Shown: positions 41,702-51,880, counted from the first letter of the stretch. The stretch: 64,000 bases of DNA from Psychrobacter namhaensis (GCF_016107545.1 NZ_JABASS010000015.1:1-64000), one strand, 5' to 3'. Program-made: numbers and translations. The notes: generated by a model from the sequence alone, not told the origin.

Positions 41702-41740
41702 GTTATTAGGTACTATATACCGTTATTAGATACGATATCA
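41702..41740. repeat. 20-bp imperfect tandem repeat upstream of fabD
   Basis: Two adjacent 20-bp units (41701-41720 and 41721-41740) agree at 15 of 20 positions, including GTTATTAG and TAC-x-ATAT. The period is about two helical turns. It lies 55-95 bases before the fabD start, where an operator would be placed. Confidence 0.45.
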
Positions 41741-42102
41741 GCCGATCCTTTCATTATTTGTCTAAGAAAACAAACCATCGGTAAACTATACACTGACGCA
41801 CACTATTATCATAGCGAATGACAACCAAACACACCAAGCAAAGCCCCCTACTCGGAACAAAGTGATCAATTGTGTTAGTTCATCTTCATGTCTACTAAAA
41901 GCTACAGATAAAAGGGTGTGAAAACACGGTTGATAAAAAATATATAGCAAAAAGCCAAGTTATCCAGCCACATAATATATGATAGCGAAATAACTTGGCT
42001 TTTTTTAGCTTAAAACATATTGTCTAATAACGGCTGCACACAAGTAATGACAATCACCAGTACTATCATTACTTATGTATTAGCTATTGAATAGTCAATG
42101 AC
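41741..42102. other. intergenic region between fabD and rpmF
   Basis: Besides the terminator at 41946-42007 this stretch contains only AT-rich DNA with no recognisable gene. The open frame on the plus strand around 41609-41821 has no support. Confidence 0.4.
41946..42007. terminator. long-stem terminator downstream of rpmF
   Basis: A 15-bp perfect stem (41949-41963 with 41990-42004) encloses 26 bases, with A5 on the left and T7 on the right. It separates yceD-rpmF from fabD-fabG on the minus strand. Its best T tract faces the plus strand, so it may block antisense transcription too. Confidence 0.7.
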
Positions 42103-42285
42103 TTAAGCGTCTTGACTGACCTTGAATAACTGACGGCCACGGTAGAAACCATCTTTAGTCATGTGATGACGACGATGTTTTTCACCAGTGGTCGCATCTA
42201 CGCTTAGCTCAGCCACTTCCATACGATGGTGTGAACGGCGCATGTCACGACGAGAACGGCTTTTACGACTTTTTTGAACAGCCAT
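42103..42285 (-). CDS. rpmF: 50S ribosomal protein L32
   Basis: A 60-aa basic protein of the large subunit near the peptidyl transferase rim. The start [19 protein letters not shown] is typical, and the form lacks zinc-binding cysteines. It usually follows yceD directly; here 318 bases intervene and contain a promoter at 42502-42529. Confidence 0.96.
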   Translation of the reverse strand: MAVQKSRKSRSRRDMRRSHHRMEVAELSVDATTGEKHRRHHMTKDGFYRGRQLFKVSQDA

Positions 42286-42603
42286 GATATAGCTCCTATA
42301 CTTAAAAGGGATAAGCTTAAAATTCAGCTTTAGTCGATACTGACAGAGGCTATATAATCACCACAACCTAAGTCTTAAGCATCATTAGTTAAATAGATTG
42401 TCACCTACATATAATACTGACTGCGTCTAAAATCCACAGAAATTTTGCCCAGTCAGCGTCTATCAGCAAGTAACTTGTTGCTAGAATGCAATAAACCGGA
42501 CATTATACGCATGTTTAATGGATTAATAAAGCCCTGCCTTTCACTCTTCTGTACAAAGCAGATAAAAGGCATTATAAATCTAAAGAGTAGAGCATTTATA
42601 CGG
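42286..42603. other. gap between yceD and rpmF
   Basis: Holds the rpmF promoter and its leader. No terminator for yceD was seen, so read-through from yceD into rpmF remains possible. Confidence 0.4.
42502..42529 (-). promoter_or_regulatory. promoter of rpmF
   Basis: On the minus strand TTATTA (42524-42529), 16 bp and a perfect TATAAT (42502-42507) with a GC-rich discriminator. It lies between yceD and rpmF and would give a leader of about 210 bases. Confidence 0.55.
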
Positions 42604-43197
42604 TTAGAGCTTGCCTTTTAAGGAGGCTAAAGCCGCAAATGGGTTTTCACTTTCCTCTTCTTCTGGTATCTCACCAAATTGCTCTACCGTCATTTCGCAG
42701 TCATCATGCTTTGGCGCCATTGGGATCTTGAGCAAGATTTCATCTTCAACCAGCTTTTTAAAGGGTAGTAAACGCTCTGGTGATTGCTCCGTAATGATTT
42801 CATCAAGTAGCAGATAGTCTTGCTCTTCATTCACTAAGCGCACTTGGCTCTCGTTTTCTAGCAAGGCAATGTCATAATCATCAGACAGATTAATAGCCAC
42901 TGGTTGCAGACAACGTTGACAAGTTAGCCAGACGTTACCCGTCAGTGTAAAAGCCAGATGTAAGACATTATTACGGCGATATAGGTTAGCATCGAGCTGC
43001 GTTTTTGCCTGTTCATGGTCGGTGGACAAAACAGTAGCGAGACGTTGAAAAGAGCTCGGCTCTACTTCTCCTGCCCACTCATAACCCGTATCTGCCCATT
43101 TATCTAAAGAGATGTGCTCAGGCATGCTATTCGTTACAGGCGCTTTTTTATTGTCAGGGTTCAATGCTGACGGTTTACTTTCTGGAGTGCTTGACAT
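42604..43197 (-). CDS. yceD: 23S rRNA accumulation protein YceD (DUF177)
   Basis: YceD-family proteins affect 23S rRNA accumulation and are almost always linked with rpmF. The conserved parts are the paired cysteines in LTCQRCLQPVAI and, near the end, IPMAPKHDDCEM with EEEESENPFAALASLK. The start MSSTPESK at 43197 has GAGG 7 bases upstream; an ATG 12 bases earlier has none. The first 40 residues are hydrophilic and not conserved. It is divergent from epmC. Confidence 0.9.
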   Translation of the reverse strand: MSSTPESKPSALNPDNKKAPVTNSMPEHISLDKWADTGYEWAGEVEPSSFQRLATVLSTDHEQAKTQLDANLYRRNNVLHLAFTLTGNVWLTCQRCLQPVAINLSDDYDIALLENESQVRLVNEEQDYLLLDEIITEQSPERLLPFKKLVEDEILLKIPMAPKHDDCEMTVEQFGEIPEEEESENPFAALASLKGKL

Positions 43198-43356
43198 GCG
43201 CGACCTCATTCGTCAAAACGGTGTATAATATTGCCTGCCATACTAACGGAAAGCACCGTGCTGTGCCAGCGCTAGTATGTTAATATTTTTTGGCATTCTT
43301 TTTCCTCTACCGATCTTCCCTTACTTTTTATCCTCTATTTGATCAGTGTGTTATCT

Positions 43357-44118
43357 ATGGATCCAGTTAAAAATAAAGTTGATTTTTCTAATCTACTTCC
43401 TTTTGTCAAAACCAAAGAACTGCTACAACGTCTTACCAATCTGACCAGTAATAACAACCTACTTTCTCCTGAGTCAGTAAGCGTGCGAAGAGATGAGTAT
43501 TTAAATGAGTGTTTAAAGAAGTGGCAAGATGAATGGTGCAGCCTGCTTACTAGCAAAGCAGCTGATAGCACTATACAGGCATCTGATGATAGGGAACACG
43601 CAGCGACAGACTGGCTTATCCAATTATTCAATACCCTATTTGCCGCGCAAAAAGTCGTCTTGGTCCGTAGTGAGGGCGAACCCGAGTACTTCCCTGCACA
43701 AAACAATAAGCCCGCCAGAATAGCGTTTGCCCATGGGTTCTTTGCTAGTGCGCTGCACGAATTAAGTCATTGGTGCATAGCAGGGGACGCTCGTAGACGC
43801 TTGCCTGACTTTGGCTATTGGTACGCACCAGATGGACGATCAGCCGCTCAGCAGCAAGCGTTTGAGCGTGTAGAGATCAAACCACAGGCGCTTGAGTGTC
43901 TATTCACTCTAGCTTGCGGACGCTCTTTTCAAGTCTCACAAGACAATTTGTTTGCAACATTTGATACCAGCAGTAGTACCTTCGAAAATGATGTTTATCG
44001 ACAGGTTGAGGAATACGTCGCAAAGCCTCATACCCTACCCCGTGATGCTAAAGTCTTATTACATGCTCTTCTTGCGGTCTGTGCTACTGGCGACGCTAAC
44101 GACAGTACATGGGCTTAG
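43357..44118 (+). CDS. epmC: elongation factor P hydroxylase
   Basis: EpmC (YfcM) hydroxylates the lysylated lysine of elongation factor P, completing the modification begun by EpmA and EpmB. The iron-site motif HELSHWCIAG is intact, followed by RLPDFGYWYAPDGR and EIKPQALECLFTLA, all typical. At 253 aa it is about 70 residues longer than the E. coli protein, mostly as an N-terminal extension (1-80). ATG 43357 was preferred to an upstream TTG. On the plus strand a TGTATAAT extended -10 at 43222-43229 could be its promoter. Confidence 0.92.
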   Translation: MDPVKNKVDFSNLLPFVKTKELLQRLTNLTSNNNLLSPESVSVRRDEYLNECLKKWQDEWCSLLTSKAADSTIQASDDREHAATDWLIQLFNTLFAAQKVVLVRSEGEPEYFPAQNNKPARIAFAHGFFASALHELSHWCIAGDARRRLPDFGYWYAPDGRSAAQQQAFERVEIKPQALECLFTLACGRSFQVSQDNLFATFDTSSSTFENDVYRQVEEYVAKPHTLPRDAKVLLHALLAVCATGDANDSTWA

Positions 44119-44316
44119 CCTTGCTACTCTCTATGATCTTTCGTTAACGATTTTCTACGGATAGTAACGTCTTGCCACTAAACTTATATTTGCTGTGCGC
44201 TATACTGGGTCTAATGTATAACGCAGTACAAAACGATGCGTGATCTCTAAGGCTCGTATAATATCACCCACCCTACTTATAAAATATCTGTACAGTAAAC
44301 AAGACAGGTATTTGAA

Positions 44317-44334
44317 CAACTCTGTATAGAGTTG
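44317..44334. repeat. perfect inverted repeat upstream of yciO
   Basis: CAACTCT-GTAT-AGAGTTG, a 7-bp perfect inverted repeat 70 bases before the yciO start. It could be a dyad operator or a small hairpin in the leader. A TATAAT at 44257-44262 upstream may be the promoter. Confidence 0.4.
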
Positions 44335-44403
44335 AGTCGTAGTGTGAATAAAAACAACCTTTCCTAATGACAAAAACCAAATAATTATAAATAAGGATCT
44401 ATT

Positions 44404-45024
44404 ATGCAAGTACTCTATATTCATCCAGACAATCCACAGCCGCGTCTTATTGAACAAGCCGCTGATCTGTTACGCAAGGACCAATTAATCATCTATCCCA
44501 CTGATACCAGTTACGCGTTTGGTTGCCGCCTAGGGGCAAAAGAGGCACTAGAGAAGCTTAAGCAAATTCGTGAACTCGATGACAAGCATCAATTTACCTT
44601 ACTGTGTCGTGACTTAAGTGAAATTGCTAATTACGCCACCGTAGACAATGTACAGTTTAAACAACTAAAAGCGCATACCCCAGCACCTATTACATTTATT
44701 CTAAATGCCACAAAAGATGTGCCAAAAAAACTGGCACATGCCAAGAAAAAAACCATAGGTATTCGCGTACCGAGTAACCCTATTGCTCAGGCTCTTTTAG
44801 AGGCAATGGATGAACCAATCTTGACCAGCTCCCTCATACTACCTAATAGAGACAATATACTCGATGATCCATTTGAGATTGAAGAGCTGTTGGGCAATCA
44901 GATAGATGGTCTCATTAACGCGGGTATCAAGACCACTAAGCTCACCACCATTGTCGATATGACTAGCGGCCAACCTGAGATTATCAGACAAGGTGCTGCT
45001 GACGTTGCTTCCTTGCTACTATAG
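44404..45024 (+). CDS. yciO: YciO, Sua5/YrdC-family protein
   Basis: A member of the Sua5/YrdC/YciO family, which includes threonylcarbamoyl-AMP synthase. It matches YciO over its full length: YIHPDNPQPRLIEQA at the start, IYPTDTSYAFGCRLG, DKHQFTLLCRDLSEI, KKTIGIRVPSNPIAQALLEA and TTIVDMTSGQPEIIRQGAAD. YciO shares the RNA/nucleotide-binding fold, but its physiological role is less clear than that of TsaC. AAGGA lies before the ATG. Single gene, with a strong terminator shared with rplQ. Confidence 0.93.
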   Translation: MQVLYIHPDNPQPRLIEQAADLLRKDQLIIYPTDTSYAFGCRLGAKEALEKLKQIRELDDKHQFTLLCRDLSEIANYATVDNVQFKQLKAHTPAPITFILNATKDVPKKLAHAKKKTIGIRVPSNPIAQALLEAMDEPILTSSLILPNRDNILDDPFEIEELLGNQIDGLINAGIKTTKLTTIVDMTSGQPEIIRQGAADVASLLL

Positions 45025-45054
45025 TTAACGAAGAATAATGACAAATGTGACGCA

Positions 45055-45089
45055 CAAAAAAAAGCTCCAATTTATTGGAGCTTTTTTTA
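45055..45089. terminator. bidirectional terminator between yciO and the alpha operon
   Basis: Stem AAAAAGCTCCAA with TTGGAGCTTTTT and a short loop, A8 on the left and T7 on the right. It ends yciO on one strand and rplQ, last gene of the ribosomal cluster, on the other. Confidence 0.9.
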
Positions 45090-45112
45090 TATACTTATAG
45101 GTCAGTATAAAA

Positions 45113-45472
45113 TTAGTCGCGATCAACCAATTCTACATAAGCCATTGGCGCATTGTCACCATCACGGTAACCGCATTTTACGATACGCAAATATCCACCT
45201 GGACGTGTTTGGTAACGAGGACCCAACGTGCCAAATAATTTGCCTACCATAGCTTTGCTACGCATACGGCTGAATGCTAAACGACGGTTAGCAACGCTGT
45301 CTTCTTTAGCCATAGTGATTAATGGCTCGGCAACGCGGCGTAACTCTTTTGCTTTTGGTAAAGTTGTTTTGATCAGTTCATGCTCAAATAATGAGTTGGT
45401 CATGTTCTGAAACATTGCCTTACGATGACTGCCGGTACGACCCAGCTTGACTCCACTCTTACGATGGCGCAT
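45113..45472 (-). CDS. rplQ: 50S ribosomal protein L17
   Basis: L17 lies near the peptide exit on the large subunit. The family start [20 protein letters not shown] fixes the ATG at 45472, with a TTG two codons upstream ignored. At 119 aa it is slightly shorter than the E. coli protein. Last gene of the alpha operon, 19 bases after rpoA. Confidence 0.96.
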   Translation of the reverse strand: MRHRKSGVKLGRTGSHRKAMFQNMTNSLFEHELIKTTLPKAKELRRVAEPLITMAKEDSVANRRLAFSRMRSKAMVGKLFGTLGPRYQTRPGGYLRIVKCGYRDGDNAPMAYVELVDRD

Positions 45473-45491
45473 AGTCAAAAATCCTTAAAGT

Positions 45492-46499
45492 TTAACGGCT
45501 ACGATAAGAAAAGCGATCATCAACACGTAAATCAGCTGGTGGCCAGTTATCTAGGCGCATACCGAGCTCTAAATCTTTAGACGCTAATACGTCTTTGATT
45601 TCCGTTAATGATTTCTTACCAAGATTTGGGGTTTTTAATAGTTCAGTCTCTGAACGTTGTACCAAATCACCGATATAGTAAATGTTTTCAGCTTTCAAGC
45701 AGTTGGCTGAGCGAACCGTTAGTTCAAGATCGTCCACAGGGCGTAATAGCACCGGATCAACCTCTTCTTTTTCTTTCACAGGCTCAGGCGCTTCTTCAGC
45801 TTCTAGGTCAACAAAGATAGAAATCTGTTGTTGTAAAATAGTGGCTGCTTTACGAATTGCTTCTTCTGGATCTATAGTGCCATTAGTTTCAAGCTCAACG
45901 ATAAGACGATCAAGATCAGTACGCTGCTCAACGCGAGCGTTCTCAACCTGATAAGCAACACGAAGCACAGGACTAAAACTTGCATCAAGCTTTAAACGTC
46001 CAATAGCTTTGGTATCACCATCTTCACGGCGCTGGTTTGCTGGCTCATATCCACGACCCATTACTACACGCAAACGCATCTTAAGATGACCACGATCACT
46101 CAATGTACCCAATACCAATTCTGGATTGATGATGTCTACATTGTGTGGTAGCGAGATGTCTGCAGCAGTAATAGTGCCTGGACCTTGTTTATCCAAGGTC
46201 AAAAATACTTCATTTTGGTCATGAAGCGTAATTGCCAAGCCTTTTAAGTTCAAAAGCAAGTCAAGTACATCTTCTTGTAGTCCTTCAAGCGTTGAGTATT
46301 CATGGTCAACACCATCAATCTCAGCTTCAATGACTGCAGCACCAGGTAATGAAGATAACAAGATGCGACGTAAGGCATTACCTAGGGTATGCCCAAAGCC
46401 GCGTTCTAACGGTTCGAGCGTGACTTTCGCAATCGTTTCATTAACCGTGTCCACGTTAATGGCATTCGGCGTTAGAAACTCAGTTGCATTTAGCATCAT
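45492..46499 (-). CDS. rpoA: DNA-directed RNA polymerase subunit alpha
   Basis: RpoA nucleates polymerase assembly and contacts upstream DNA and activators. The N-terminal domain (1-235) shows [20 protein letters not shown]. An acidic linker (about 238-250, [13 protein letters not shown]) joins it to the C-terminal domain, which has [19 protein letters not shown], where the DNA-contact arginine lies, and [14 protein letters not shown]. The 335-aa length is near the 329 of E. coli. GAGGTG is 6-7 bases upstream of the first of two ATG codons. Confidence 0.98.
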   Translation of the reverse strand: MMLNATEFLTPNAINVDTVNETIAKVTLEPLERGFGHTLGNALRRILLSSLPGAAVIEAEIDGVDHEYSTLEGLQEDVLDLLLNLKGLAITLHDQNEVFLTLDKQGPGTITAADISLPHNVDIINPELVLGTLSDRGHLKMRLRVVMGRGYEPANQRREDGDTKAIGRLKLDASFSPVLRVAYQVENARVEQRTDLDRLIVELETNGTIDPEEAIRKAATILQQQISIFVDLEAEEAPEPVKEKEEVDPVLLRPVDDLELTVRSANCLKAENIYYIGDLVQRSETELLKTPNLGKKSLTEIKDVLASKDLELGMRLDNWPPADLRVDDRFSYRSR

Positions 46500-46580
46500 G
46501 ATGTCACCTCGATTTATTAAACTGGTTTAATTAACGTTAATCGCTCAATGCTATTTTCATAACATCGAGCAGTACGTTAC

Positions 46581-47222
46581 TTATTTAGAGTATAGCTCAA
46601 CGATCAAGCTTTCGTTGATTTCAGCAGGTAGATCAATGCGATCAGGCGCTTGTTTAAACGTGCCTTGTAGTTTGCTGTGGTCAACATCTAGCCATTCTGG
46701 AATACCACGTTGTGTTGCTAGTTCAATAGCGTTCTTAATACGTAGTTGTTCGCGAGACTTCTCTTGGATAGCGATGACATCACCATCTTGAAGCTGAATT
46801 GATGGAATGTTCACACGAACAAACTCATCACGACCAGCTTTTTTTACCATAACAGTGCGATGACTGACTAGCTGACGTGCTTCAGCGCGAGTTGAGCCGA
46901 AGCCCATGCGGTATACCACGTTATCTAGACGGCTCTCAAGCATTGCTAGTAGGTTTTCACCAGTAGCACCACGCTTACGAGCAGCTTCTTTATAGTAATT
47001 AGCAAACTGACGCTCTAGTACACCATAAATACGCTTAACTTTCTGCTTTTCGCGCAGCTGTAAAGCATATTCAGAGGTCTTGTTACGGCTAACGCCATGT
47101 TGACCTGGTGGACGACCAGCTTTTTTTGTTTTTACGTCATATGGTTTTACGCCAGACTTAAGGCCTAAGTCTGTACCTTCACGACGTGATAATTTGAGTT
47201 TTGGTCCAATATAGCGGGCCAT
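46581..47222 (-). CDS. rpsD: 30S ribosomal protein S4
   Basis: S4 starts 16S rRNA assembly and represses the alpha operon in E. coli. The N-terminal domain begins [15 protein letters not shown], and the S4 RNA-binding domain covers about 100-165 ([23 protein letters not shown]). The 213-aa form has a small insertion compared with the 206 of E. coli. It has no zinc cysteines at the N-terminus. Confidence 0.98.
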   Translation of the reverse strand: MARYIGPKLKLSRREGTDLGLKSGVKPYDVKTKKAGRPPGQHGVSRNKTSEYALQLREKQKVKRIYGVLERQFANYYKEAARKRGATGENLLAMLESRLDNVVYRMGFGSTRAEARQLVSHRTVMVKKAGRDEFVRVNIPSIQLQDGDVIAIQEKSREQLRIKNAIELATQRGIPEWLDVDHSKLQGTFKQAPDRIDLPAEINESLIVELYSK

Positions 47223-47270
47223 TGTTATGTCTCCTATAAGCTTTTGGGATAAAAAGCTTCGTCTTTAATA

Positions 47271-47660
47271 TTAGACGCGGCGCTTTTTCGGCGCACGGCA
47301 ACCATTGTGTGGGATTGGGGTAACATCAGAGATGCTATTAACTTTATAACCCAATGCACCTAGTGCTCTTACCGCAGACTCACGACCCGGTCCTGGTCCT
47401 TTGACCAAAACGTCGATATTCTTAACACCGTATTCTTGAGCCGCTTTACCAGCGACTTCAGCTGCAACCTGAGCTGCAAATGGTGTAGATTTACGTGAAC
47501 CACGGAAGCCTTGTCCACCTGAAGTGGCCCAAGCCAGTGCATTACCTTGACGATCGGTAATCGTAACAATGGTGTTATTAAAAGACGCATGGATATGGGC
47601 AACGCCCTCCGATACTGAACGACGAGTCACTTTTTTGCGACTACGAGTGTCTTTAGCCAT
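47271..47660 (-). CDS. rpsK: 30S ribosomal protein S11
   Basis: S11 sits on the platform near the mRNA exit. [19 protein letters not shown] and [14 protein letters not shown], ending in [11 protein letters not shown], are diagnostic. 129 aa, normal. It lies 20 bases after rpsM. Confidence 0.98.
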   Translation of the reverse strand: MAKDTRSRKKVTRRSVSEGVAHIHASFNNTIVTITDRQGNALAWATSGGQGFRGSRKSTPFAAQVAAEVAGKAAQEYGVKNIDVLVKGPGPGRESAVRALGALGYKVNSISDVTPIPHNGCRAPKKRRV

Positions 47661-47680
47661 CTTTTAGCTTCCTAAGTTAA

Positions 47681-48037
47681 TTATCTTTTGAGAGGGCGTG
47701 TCGGACCCTTGCGAGTACGAGCGTTGTTCTTGGTGTTCTGACCTCTAACCGGTAGGTTACGACGATGGCGGATGCCACGGTAACAACCAAGATCAACTAA
47801 ACGCTTGATATTCATTGAAACTTCACGACGAAGGTCACCCTCAGTCATGTAATTTGCAACTTGTGCACGGATAGCATCTAACTGTGTATCATCTAACTGA
47901 CTAACTTTAGTAGTAGGGGCAATGCCAACTGCTTCTAAGATTTTCTGAGCAGTGGTACGACCTACACCAAAGATGTAAGTTAGTGAAATAACAGCATGCT
48001 TATTATCCGGAATGTTTACGCCGGCAATACGAGCCAT
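47681..48037 (-). CDS. rpsM: 30S ribosomal protein S13
   Basis: S13 is in the small-subunit head and contacts the large subunit and P-site t[23 protein letters not shown] and [14 protein letters not shown] are typical, with a basic C-terminal tail. First gene of the alpha operon; a 251-base gap with a promoter precedes it, and this leader is where S4 would bind by analogy with E. coli. Confidence 0.98.
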   Translation of the reverse strand: MARIAGVNIPDNKHAVISLTYIFGVGRTTAQKILEAVGIAPTTKVSQLDDTQLDAIRAQVANYMTEGDLRREVSMNIKRLVDLGCYRGIRHRRNLPVRGQNTKNNARTRKGPTRPLKR

Positions 48038-48173
48038 TGATTTCTCTCCATTAAAGAAAAATAAGCGTTATTTATCAATAAGGCATTATTCTTCAGATTT
48101 GTTGCTGTTAATACTAGAGTTTTTATGATTACTGTCGCTTTTTGACTCAATTACAAGCCTATCGACTGACAGT

Positions 48174-48203
48174 ATTATAAAACATTCTGCATAAACACGG
48201 CAA
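48174..48203 (-). promoter_or_regulatory. promoter of the alpha operon
   Basis: On the minus strand TTGCCG (48198-48203), 18 bp and a perfect TATAAT (48174-48179). Transcription near 48167 gives a leader of about 130 bases before rpsM. E. coli also has a promoter in this gap. Confidence 0.6.
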
Positions 48204-48205
48204 GT

Positions 48206-48227
48206 GGCGGATGATATCCCATCCGCC
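48206..48227 (-). repeat. GC-rich hairpin between rpmJ and the alpha promoter
   Basis: Perfect 8-bp stem GGCGGATG/CATCCGCC with a 6-base loop, just upstream of the alpha -35 box and about 60 bases after rpmJ. It lacks a T tract on the minus strand, so it is at best a weak terminator for the spc operon or a processing site. Confidence 0.5.
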
Positions 48228-48288
48228 GTTATTTTTCAAGTATTAATTTATTTAGTAACAAAAGTTAAAAAACTTATGGTACCAAATA

Positions 48289-48405
48289 TTAACCTTGACG
48301 TTGCTTGTGGCGCGGTTCTGCTGTACAGATAATATGTACACGGCCTTTACGGCGCACAACTTTACAGCTACCGCAAATCTTCTTAACTGATGCTTGAACT
48401 TTCAT
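48289..48405 (-). CDS. rpmJ: 50S ribosomal protein L36
   Basis: Found by direct reading: 38 codons from ATG 48405 to TAA. The protein starts [17 protein letters not shown] and ends [10 protein letters not shown]. It is the zinc-ribbon form with C11, C14, C27 and H33 as ligands. It closes the spc operon 31 bases after secY, its normal place. GGAG lies upstream of the ATG. Confidence 0.97.
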   Translation of the reverse strand: MKVQASVKKICGSCKVVRRKGRVHIICTAEPRHKQRQG

Positions 48406-48436
48406 AGCATGCTCCTTGAAATATCGTACCGCTCAT

Positions 48437-49783
48437 TTAAGGTTGAGTGGGCGATTGAATTAACGTCTGATCATGATATTGATGGGTCATCAAATGCGCT
48501 TGTATCTGCGAGATGAAATCCATTACCACAACCACCATAATCAGTAAAGACGTACCACCAAGTTGGAACGGTACACCAAACGATGACTGGACGACCATTG
48601 GCATTAAACAAATAACCGTCATATACATCGCGCCAATAAAGGTCAGTCGGTTTAATACATGATCGAGGTAACGCTGAGTTTGTTGTCCTGGGCGAATACC
48701 GGGGATATACGCACCACTACGTTTAAGGTTTTCAGCTACTTCACGTGGACTAAATACCAATGCCGTATAGAAGTAACAGAAGAAAATAATCATTGCACCA
48801 AACAGTACTAGATACAGCGGCTGTCCAGGAGACAATACGAGTGCCATATTTTGCAATATTTTTTGTGTGAAGCTAGGATCGGTAGATTGACCCACCCACT
48901 GCCCCAAACTTGCAGGAAACAACAATAAAGAGCTGGCAAAAATAGCTGGGATAACCCCTGCCATGTTCAGCTTCAACGGCAAATGTGACTGCTGCTGAGC
49001 GTAGATTTTGCGTCCCTGTTGTTGTTTTTGCGCATAGTTTACAGGAACACGGCGCTGAGCACGTTCAATATAAACGATACCTGCGGTAACCGCGATGCCT
49101 AGTAGCACAAAAATAAATAGTACAATCAAGTTCATCTGCCCTTGATTGACCTGTTCAATAGACTGCGAAATCATACCTGGCGTACCGGCCACAATACTTG
49201 CAAAAATAAGCATTGAAATACCATTACCCACACCACGTTCTGTAATCTGCTCACCAAGCCACATTAAGAACATTGCGCCTGCTACTAAAGAAGTAACCGC
49301 TGGTATGTAAAAGGTAAGACCAGTAGATAAGGTAAGATTTTGGCTGATTAAACCCGCACACATTCCTAATGACTGTACCAATGCTAAAGCAAGTGTCCCT
49401 TGACGGGTGTACTTATTTAGCTTGCGTCGTCCCGCTTCACCTTCTTTTTTGAGGGCTTCAAGCGATGGCAATACCGCAGACATCATCTGTACAATAATGG
49501 ACGCTGAGATATAAGGCATAATGCCAAGCGCCATGATGGACATACGCTCTAGTGCACCCCCTGAGAACATATTAAACATGCTCAGGATGGTATTTTCGTT
49601 GCGCGAAAACAGATCAGCCAGATTAACTGGGTTAATACCTGGTACAGGAATGTGTGACCCTAAACGATAAACAATCAATGCGCCGATTAAGAATAATAAA
49701 CGCTTCCATAGTTCATCATACTTACGTATGAATGCAAATGGATTAAGCGGTATACCAGCCGATGACATTGATTGTTTTGACAC
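48437..49783 (-). CDS. secY: Sec translocon subunit SecY
   Basis: SecY forms the protein-conducting channel in the inner membrane with SecE and SecG. Ten hydrophobic helices are visible. The first cytoplasmic part [18 protein letters not shown] and the plug region [12 protein letters not shown] are typical, as are the basic loop [24 protein letters not shown] and the C-terminal [14 protein letters not shown]. The start is a GTG at 49783 with GAGGAG 7 bases upstream; an earlier GTG (49807) would overlap rplO further. 448 aa. Confidence 0.97.
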   Translation of the reverse strand: MSKQSMSSAGIPLNPFAFIRKYDELWKRLLFLIGALIVYRLGSHIPVPGINPVNLADLFSRNENTILSMFNMFSGGALERMSIMALGIMPYISASIIVQMMSAVLPSLEALKKEGEAGRRKLNKYTRQGTLALALVQSLGMCAGLISQNLTLSTGLTFYIPAVTSLVAGAMFLMWLGEQITERGVGNGISMLIFASIVAGTPGMISQSIEQVNQGQMNLIVLFIFVLLGIAVTAGIVYIERAQRRVPVNYAQKQQQGRKIYAQQQSHLPLKLNMAGVIPAIFASSLLLFPASLGQWVGQSTDPSFTQKILQNMALVLSPGQPLYLVLFGAMIIFFCYFYTALVFSPREVAENLKRSGAYIPGIRPGQQTQRYLDHVLNRLTFIGAMYMTVICLMPMVVQSSFGVPFQLGGTSLLIMVVVVMDFISQIQAHLMTHQYHDQTLIQSPTQP

Positions 49784-49787
49784 GTTA

Positions 49788-50228
49788 CTACTCCTCGATG
49801 CTACCACCAGCAGCTTCGATTGCTTGCTTGGCGCCTTTAGTCACTTTGATACCTTTAAAAGTATAAGCTTTAGTGACTTCGCCTGACAACATAACACGGG
49901 CACGCTTCATATCATGACGGATAAGGTTAGCCGCTTTCAGTGTTTCAACGCTAACCACATCGCCTTCAATTTTATTCAGTTCAGACAGACGCACTTCAGC
50001 AGTCTTCATTGCCATTTTACTGGTAAAACCAAATTTCGGTAGACGACGATATAAAGGCATTTGGCCACCTTCAAATCCTGAGCGAATGCTAGAACCTGAA
50101 CGAGATTTCTGACCTTTTACACCACGACCACCAGTCTTACCAAGACCTGAACCGATACCACGACCACGACGTTGGGCAGTTTTCTTTGCGCCAACACCTG
50201 GTGATAATTCATTTAATCTAAGTCCCAT
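49788..50228 (-). CDS. rplO: 50S ribosomal protein L15
   Basis: L15 is a late-assembly protein of the large subunit. [20 protein letters not shown] and the glycine/arginine-rich segment [24 protein letters not shown] are typical; 146 aa. Its ATG overlaps the rpmD stop by one base (TAATG), so translation is coupled. Confidence 0.98.
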   Translation of the reverse strand: MGLRLNELSPGVGAKKTAQRRGRGIGSGLGKTGGRGVKGQKSRSGSSIRSGFEGGQMPLYRRLPKFGFTSKMAMKTAEVRLSELNKIEGDVVSVETLKAANLIRHDMKRARVMLSGEVTKAYTFKGIKVTKGAKQAIEAAGGSIEE

Positions 50229-50407
50229 TACGCTTCCTCCACTTTTACCATGTAGTTGACGCGATTGACCATACCACGTGTTGAAGGAGTGTCTTCTACT
50301 ACAACAGTATGATTAATACGGCGTAAACCCAATCCTTTCAAGCTCGCTTTGTGGCTCTTTAGGCGATGGGCACCCGATTTAAATTGAGTGACTTTCATTT
50401 TTTTCAT
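50228..50407 (-). CDS. rpmD: 50S ribosomal protein L30
   Basis: Found by direct reading between rplO and rpsE: 59 codons starting [19 protein letters not shown] and ending [30 protein letters not shown] is the conserved L30 core. The second ATG (50398) is an alternative start. Position and spacing match the standard spc operon. Confidence 0.96.
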   Translation of the reverse strand: MKKMKVTQFKSGAHRLKSHKASLKGLGLRRINHTVVVEDTPSTRGMVNRVNYMVKVEEA

Positions 50408-50427
50408 CGTAACTCACCTAGTCTAAG

Positions 50428-50943
50428 TTAACCCAAGATTTCGTCTACAGATTTACCACGTTTAGCTGCCATCTTCTCTGGAGTTGACATATCACGTAAA
50501 CCGTTAAACGTTGCACGAACAACGTTAGCAGTATTGGTAGAACCATAACATTTAGTCAAAACATCTTTGACACCAGCAACTTCTAATACAGCACGCATTG
50601 CGCCACCAGCGATTACGCCAGTACCTTCAGATGCAGGTTGCATGTAGACTTTACTAGCACCATGACGTGCTTTGATTGGATGATACAAAGTTGCATCATT
50701 AAGATCAACAGTGATCATATTACGTTTGGCAGCTTCTAGTGCTTTTTGAATAGCAGCTGGCACTTCACGTGCTTTACCACGACCAAAACCAACACGACCA
50801 TTGCCATCGCCCACTACGGTCAACGCAGTGAATGAGAAAATACGACCACCTTTAACAACTTTTGCAACGCGATCAACGGTAACTAGGCGTTCTACTAGAC
50901 CGTCAGTCTGTTCGTTCTTATCATTTTTATCATTTCTAGCCAT
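50428..50943 (-). CDS. rpsE: 30S ribosomal protein S5
   Basis: S5 helps translational accuracy and mRNA unwinding. The double-stranded-RNA-binding-like N-domain has [19 protein letters not shown] and [18 protein letters not shown]; the C-domain has [18 protein letters not shown]. 171 aa with a short polar N-terminal tail. It lies 2 bases after rplR. Confidence 0.98.
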   Translation of the reverse strand: MARNDKNDKNEQTDGLVERLVTVDRVAKVVKGGRIFSFTALTVVGDGNGRVGFGRGKAREVPAAIQKALEAAKRNMITVDLNDATLYHPIKARHGASKVYMQPASEGTGVIAGGAMRAVLEVAGVKDVLTKCYGSTNTANVVRATFNGLRDMSTPEKMAAKRGKSVDEILG

Positions 50944-50945
50944 GA

Positions 50946-51296
50946 TTAAAACTCCAATCCATTTTCGCGAGCAGCTTCTGCTAAAGCTTTTACTCGACCA
51001 TGATATTTAAAACCACTACGGTCAAAGGCAACTTTAGTAATACCAGCTGCTTTTGCACGTTCTGCGATCAATTGACCCACAGACGTTGCGGCATCAGTAT
51101 TGCCTGTCGCGCCTGAACGCAAACTGCCGTCCAAGGTAGATGCCTGAGCAATCACTTCACCACCGTTCGGAGAGATAATCTGGGCATAAATATGTTTCGG
51201 CGTGCGATTAACCGTTAAGCGATGAGCGCCTAAGACACGGATATGCGCGCGGGTTTTCTTAGCTCGACGCAGACGAGCTGCTTTTTTATCAAACAT
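50946..51296 (-). CDS. rplR: 50S ribosomal protein L18
   Basis: L18 binds 5S rRNA. The basic N-terminus ([17 protein letters not shown]) and the core [26 protein letters not shown] are typical; 116 aa. Confidence 0.98.
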   Translation of the reverse strand: MFDKKAARLRRAKKTRAHIRVLGAHRLTVNRTPKHIYAQIISPNGGEVIAQASTLDGSLRSGATGNTDAATSVGQLIAERAKAAGITKVAFDRSGFKYHGRVKALAEAARENGLEF

Positions 51297-51307
51297 TTCA
51301 ACTCACC

Positions 51308-51841
51308 TTATTTTTTCTTAGCTTCTTTGCGAATCACATGTTCGTCACTATAACGAATACCTTTGCCTTTATAAGGCTCAGGTGGGCGGAAACCACGGAT
51401 ATTAGCCGCTGCTTGACCAAGCTGCTGTTTATTGTTTGATTTCAAAACAATTTCAGTTTGCGTTGGGGTTTCAGCTGACACACCTTCAGGCAACGTATAC
51501 TCTACTGGATGAGAGTAACCGACGTTTAAAGTTACTTTATTACCAGTAACTTGTGCGCGATAACCAACACCAATCAGTTGAAGACGTCTTTCAAAGCCTT
51601 CATTCACGCCCGTAACATAGTTGTTAAGTAAAGCGCGCATGGTGCCAGTGTGCATCATAGCTTCTTTTGAATCGACTGTAGGTGAGAAAATGATAGCATC
51701 ATCTTCCTGTTTCAGCTCGACCAATTCATGCAGGCGTAAAGACAAATTGCCGTTCTTGCCTTTAACTTCGACCTGCCGATCGTTCAAAGTAACGCTTACG
51801 CCATTTGGCAGCGTCACTGGGGCTTTAGCCACACGAGACAT
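51308..51841 (-). CDS. rplF: 50S ribosomal protein L6
   Basis: L6 sits near the factor-binding site. [18 protein letters not shown] starts it and the second repeat has [13 protein letters not shown] and [15 protein letters not shown]. 177 aa. It is separated from rpsH by 224 bases, unusual inside the spc operon, and that gap holds a terminator-like hairpin. Confidence 0.98.
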   Translation of the reverse strand: MSRVAKAPVTLPNGVSVTLNDRQVEVKGKNGNLSLRLHELVELKQEDDAIIFSPTVDSKEAMMHTGTMRALLNNYVTGVNEGFERRLQLIGVGYRAQVTGNKVTLNVGYSHPVEYTLPEGVSAETPTQTEIVLKSNNKQQLGQAAANIRGFRPPEPYKGKGIRYSDEHVIRKEAKKK

Positions 51842-51880
51842 AGGAATATTCCTTAAAAAATTAACTTCTTTATATTAGCG

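Noticed and set aside
41609..41821. Plus-strand frame upstream of fabD
   Set aside because: Starts inside fabD antisense, no conserved features, crosses the likely fabD control region.
42103..42285. Possible zinc-dependent paralogue of L32
   Set aside because: The protein has no cysteines and is the ordinary zinc-free form.
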